Shown one piece after another: positions 12,999 to 14,862 of a DNA stretch of 14,862 bases. Position numbers and translations under genes: made by a program. This stretch comes from Desulfohalobiaceae bacterium (GTDB lineage: Bacteria; Desulfobacterota; Desulfovibrionia; Desulfovibrionales; Desulfothermaceae), in assembly GCA_021737525.1 (NCBI GenBank), contig JAIPDU010000019.1, forward strand, positions 1 through 14,862, given 5' to 3'. The notes beneath the pieces were generated by a model that searched no databases, was not told where the DNA came from, and worked only from the letters and a program-made list of their open reading frames with translations. How positions within the stretch are numbered: position 1 is the stretch's first letter; each line of letters starts with the position of its first letter.

Positions 12999-13290
12999 GC
13001 CGCTTGGCCCAGGGTCATCGGATTTGAATTAACAGACTGAACTAATGGACAAAAATGTAATGATGCAGCCGTCCCCGCTTTCTCCGTTCTCTGTGCACCT
13101 CTGTGTCCTCTGTGGTGAAGTGTTATTTACCACAGAGAGCCCAGAGACACACAGAGAAAAGATCAGGGATCCAATCTCTTGAATGCCTGTCTGAGACTTG
13201 TCACGAAGAGCAGGCTGGGGCATTAACTATCTGGAAAAATCCCGACACTATGAGGGGATATCTAAATGCGATGACCCTGCCGCTTGGCCC
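12999..13290. mobile_element. 268-bp inverted-repeat element (MITE) with 12-bp target duplication
   Basis: GCCGCTTGGCCC occurs at 12999-13010 and again at 13279-13290. The sequence between (13011-13278) begins AGGGTCATCGGATTT and ends with the reverse complement of AGGGTCATCGCATTT, so the terminal inverted repeats match at 14 of 15 positions. This is the signature of transposition with a 12-bp target duplication. No transposase is encoded. The insertion is immediately downstream of holB, and the right-hand duplication touches its stop codon. The duplication length would fit an IS4/IS231-like transposase in trans (inference). Confidence 0.8.
13087..13158. repeat. CTCTGTG-rich imperfect palindrome inside the 268-bp element
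   Basis: The left arm at 13087-13116 (TTCTCTGTGCACCTCTGTG...) and the right arm at 13129-13158 (ACCACAGAGAGCCCAGAG...) are reverse complements at about 24 of 30 positions around a 12-nt loop. Each arm carries three CTCTG-type units. Similar CACAGAG-rich palindromes are, as I recall, widespread in environmental bacterial genomes. It could form a long hairpin in either strand. Confidence 0.75.
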
Positions 13291-14183
13291 TACTGGCAGT
13301 CACGGGCCGGCTGCTCCCGGAGCCAGCGCCACACGGTCAGTGCGAGCCATTCCAAAATCAGGGCCGGATTAACCTGATGCCGCACGATCTCCTCCGCCTT
13401 GGCCAGGGCCATGTCCAGACGGGCCCAATACAAGGGGGCCAGGTGACGGCGCAAATATGCCGCCAGAGGCCCGCCATCCTCCCCAAGGTAGGCACGATGC
13501 AGCTCCCTCTCCATGGCGAGGAGAATCCGCCCCAGCAGGTGCCTGTCCACGGCCTTCTTTTGACCAGTGTGCTCGAAGAGGCCGGTACCGCTCTGCCAGA
13601 AGCGGAGAAGGGACTCCAGCCAGGGAACCACCTCGCTCTCCTCCTCCGGGCCCGTTTGCATCCCCGCTTGGCTCAGAGTGAAGGGATAGCTGCGCGAGAC
13701 CAGGGTGGACAGCAGGAGATGGCGCTGCGGGGCGAGGAGGACGAAAACGTTTCCGGAAAGGGGCTCCTCCAGGGATTTCAACAGGGCATTCGCCGCGGGG
13801 ACGGTAAGCTCCTGGGCCTCGCTGAAGAGGACCACGCGGTAGGCCTCATAGGGCTTGTCCGCCAAAACCTGTCGCAAGGGACGCACGTCGTCCACCTTGA
13901 TCGAGTCCTCCTGCCCCCGGAAAACATAGAGATCCCTGTAGGACTCCCTGCCGATCTGCCGGCAGGTGGGGCAATCGCCGCAGGGATCGCCGCTGGAGCA
14001 ATTGAGCAGGGCCGCCCAGAACAGCCCGAGCTCCTCCCTCTGCTCACGGCTGCCTCCCTCCAGCAGAAGGACATTGGGCGGCGTGTTCCCCAGCCGTCTC
14101 AGATAGGAGATGATCCGCTTCTGGCTTGCGGCGTGGCTGAGTGTTTCCTGCATAGGCGCATCCGGGACGAGATTATCAGGCAA
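13290..14183 (-). CDS. holB: DNA polymerase III subunit delta'
   Basis: HolB is a clamp-loader subunit that helps load the sliding clamp during DNA replication. The 297-aa product has an AAA+ domain whose Walker A region is degenerate (LLLEGGSREQREELG, no GK), as in other delta' proteins that do not hydrolyse ATP. It has a zinc-binding module (Cys62, Cys68, Cys71, Cys74 in CSSGDPCGDCPTC), VDDVRPLRQ near 97, and the signature ANALLKSLEEP at 131-141 followed by STLVSRS at 159-165. The start is uncertain. TTG at 14183 has AAGGAG about 13 nt upstream. ATG at 14153 gives a product that begins near the usual family start but has no clear ribosome site. It follows purA by 34 bp on the same strand, probably one operon. 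Confidence 0.9.
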   Translation of the reverse strand: MPDNLVPDAPMQETLSHAASQKRIISYLRRLGNTPPNVLLLEGGSREQREELGLFWAALLNCSSGDPCGDCPTCRQIGRESYRDLYVFRGQEDSIKVDDVRPLRQVLADKPYEAYRVVLFSEAQELTVPAANALLKSLEEPLSGNVFVLLAPQRHLLLSTLVSRSYPFTLSQAGMQTGPEEESEVVPWLESLLRFWQSGTGLFEHTGQKKAVDRHLLGRILLAMERELHRAYLGEDGGPLAAYLRRHLAPLYWARLDMALAKAEEIVRHQVNPALILEWLALTVWRWLREQPARDCQ

Positions 14184-14217
14184 TCGCTGGAATCAGCTCC
14201 TTCCAGAGGGGAACAGG

Positions 14218-14862
14218 CTAGCGGATCAGTGTCTGTTCCCTGCCCGGTCCCACGGAGATATATCCCACCTTGACCCCCAGATTGTCCTCGATGAACTGGA
14301 TATAGTCCCTGGCGGCACGGGGAAGACCGTCCCAGGACCGCACCCCGGAAATATCCTCCTGCCATCCGTCCAGGCGAGTATACACCGGCTTCACCTCCTG
14401 GAGGCCGCCCTCCTTTTGGGGGGGATGGCTCAAACGGGCGCCCTCGTGCTCGTATTCCGTGCAGACCCGGATCTCGTTGAGCCCGCCCAGGACATCGAGC
14501 TTGGTAATGGCCAAGCTCGTCGGGGTGTTCAGCCGCACCGCCTCCCGGAGGCACACGAGATCGAGCCAGCCGCAGCGCCGCTGCCTGCCGGTGGTCGCGC
14601 CGTATTCCGCCCCCCTCTCCTGCATGTGGGCCCCGGCCCCGTCCTCGATTTCCGTGGGGTGGGGCCCTCCGCCAACGCGGGTGGTGTAGGCCTTGACCAC
14701 CGCTACCACCTCGTCGATGGCGAACATCCCGCAGCCGCTTCCCGCCGCGGCGTTGCCCGAGACGGTGTTGGAGGAGGTCACGTAGGGGAAGGTCCCGTGA
14801 TCCACGTCCAGAAGGGTCCCCTGCGCCCCTTCGAAGAGAATGTTTTGCTCCGCGTCCCGGGC
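14218..14862 (-). CDS. purA: Adenylosuccinate synthetase, C-terminal part (cut by window edge)
   Basis: PurA condenses IMP with aspartate using GTP to form adenylosuccinate, the first committed step to AMP. Only the last 214 codons are inside the window, about half of the usual 425-430 residues. The frame is open to the edge. Motifs present are ILFEGAQGTLLDVDHGTFPYVTSSN at the window edge, SGNAAAGSGCG, RRCGWLDLV, SLAITKLDVLGGL, and the C-terminal YIQFIEDNLGVKVGYISVGPGR. The truncation is an artefact of the window, not a pseudogene. It lies 34 bp before holB on the same strand. Confidence 0.97.
   Translation of the reverse strand, partial: ARDAEQNILFEGAQGTLLDVDHGTFPYVTSSNTVSGNAAAGSGCGMFAIDEVVAVVKAYTTRVGGGPHPTEIEDGAGAHMQERGAEYGATTGRQRRCGWLDLVCLREAVRLNTPTSLAITKLDVLGGLNEIRVCTEYEHEGARLSHPPQKEGGLQEVKPVYTRLDGWQEDISGVRSWDGLPRAARDYIQFIEDNLGVKVGYISVGPGREQTLIR

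Noticed and set aside
13290..14183. holB as a pseudogene because its Walker A motif is degenerate
   Set aside because: Delta' subunits commonly lack a functional Walker A site, and the frame, zinc module and SLEEP motif are intact.
14218..14862. purA as a truncated gene
   Set aside because: The reading frame is open to the window edge with family motifs to the last codon, so only the window cuts it.

Overview
The window looks like chromosome from a GC-rich, strictly anaerobic, sulfate-reducing deltaproteobacterium (Desulfovibrionales-like). This is an inference from gene content: a stand-alone Ni-Fe CO dehydrogenase (cooS), a siroheme decarboxylase subunit (ahbB) beside hemL, a menaquinone methyltransferase, and a metV gene grouped with HdrC-like and HdrE/NarI-like redox subunits. 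No rRNA, tRNA or CRISPR array was seen.

Layout, left to right. 1-529: a terminator from a gene outside the window, a decayed repeat fragment and a full copy (A) of a ~309-bp palindromic repeat. 530-1405 (-): argB. 1567-1588: terminator of cooS. 1624-3594 (-): cooS, with a leader of about 310 nt and a near-consensus promoter. 4032-5030 (-): gpsA. 5231-7057 (+): ahbB and hemL. 7058-7620: no protein gene, but a strongly structured stretch with a minus-strand terminator and a plus-strand promoter, possibly a 6S-like RNA. 7621-8676 (+): a very acidic coiled-coil protein. 8856-9756 (+): a small unknown gene overlapping ubiE/menG. 9757-10139: repeat copy B. 10140-10334 (-): DUF2065 protein. 10697-12830 (-): a three-gene cluster, transcribed as HdrE-like membrane cytochrome, HdrC-like ferredoxin, then metV, with repeat copy C lodged between the first two genes. 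12843-13289: the promoter region of that cluster and a second, unrelated 268-bp mobile element with a 12-bp target duplication. 13290-14183 (-): holB. 14218-14862 (-): the C-terminal half of purA, cut by the window edge.

Much of the content is housekeeping (arginine, phospholipid, heme, quinone, purine, DNA replication). The metabolic interest lies in two one-carbon loci. CooS interconverts CO and CO2. The metV cluster may connect methylene-tetrahydrofolate reductase chemistry to the membrane quinone pool. The structural interest lies in the repeats: three copies of a palindromic element whose arms co-vary, each placed just 3' of a minus-strand gene, plus a separate short inverted-repeat element with a clear target duplication.
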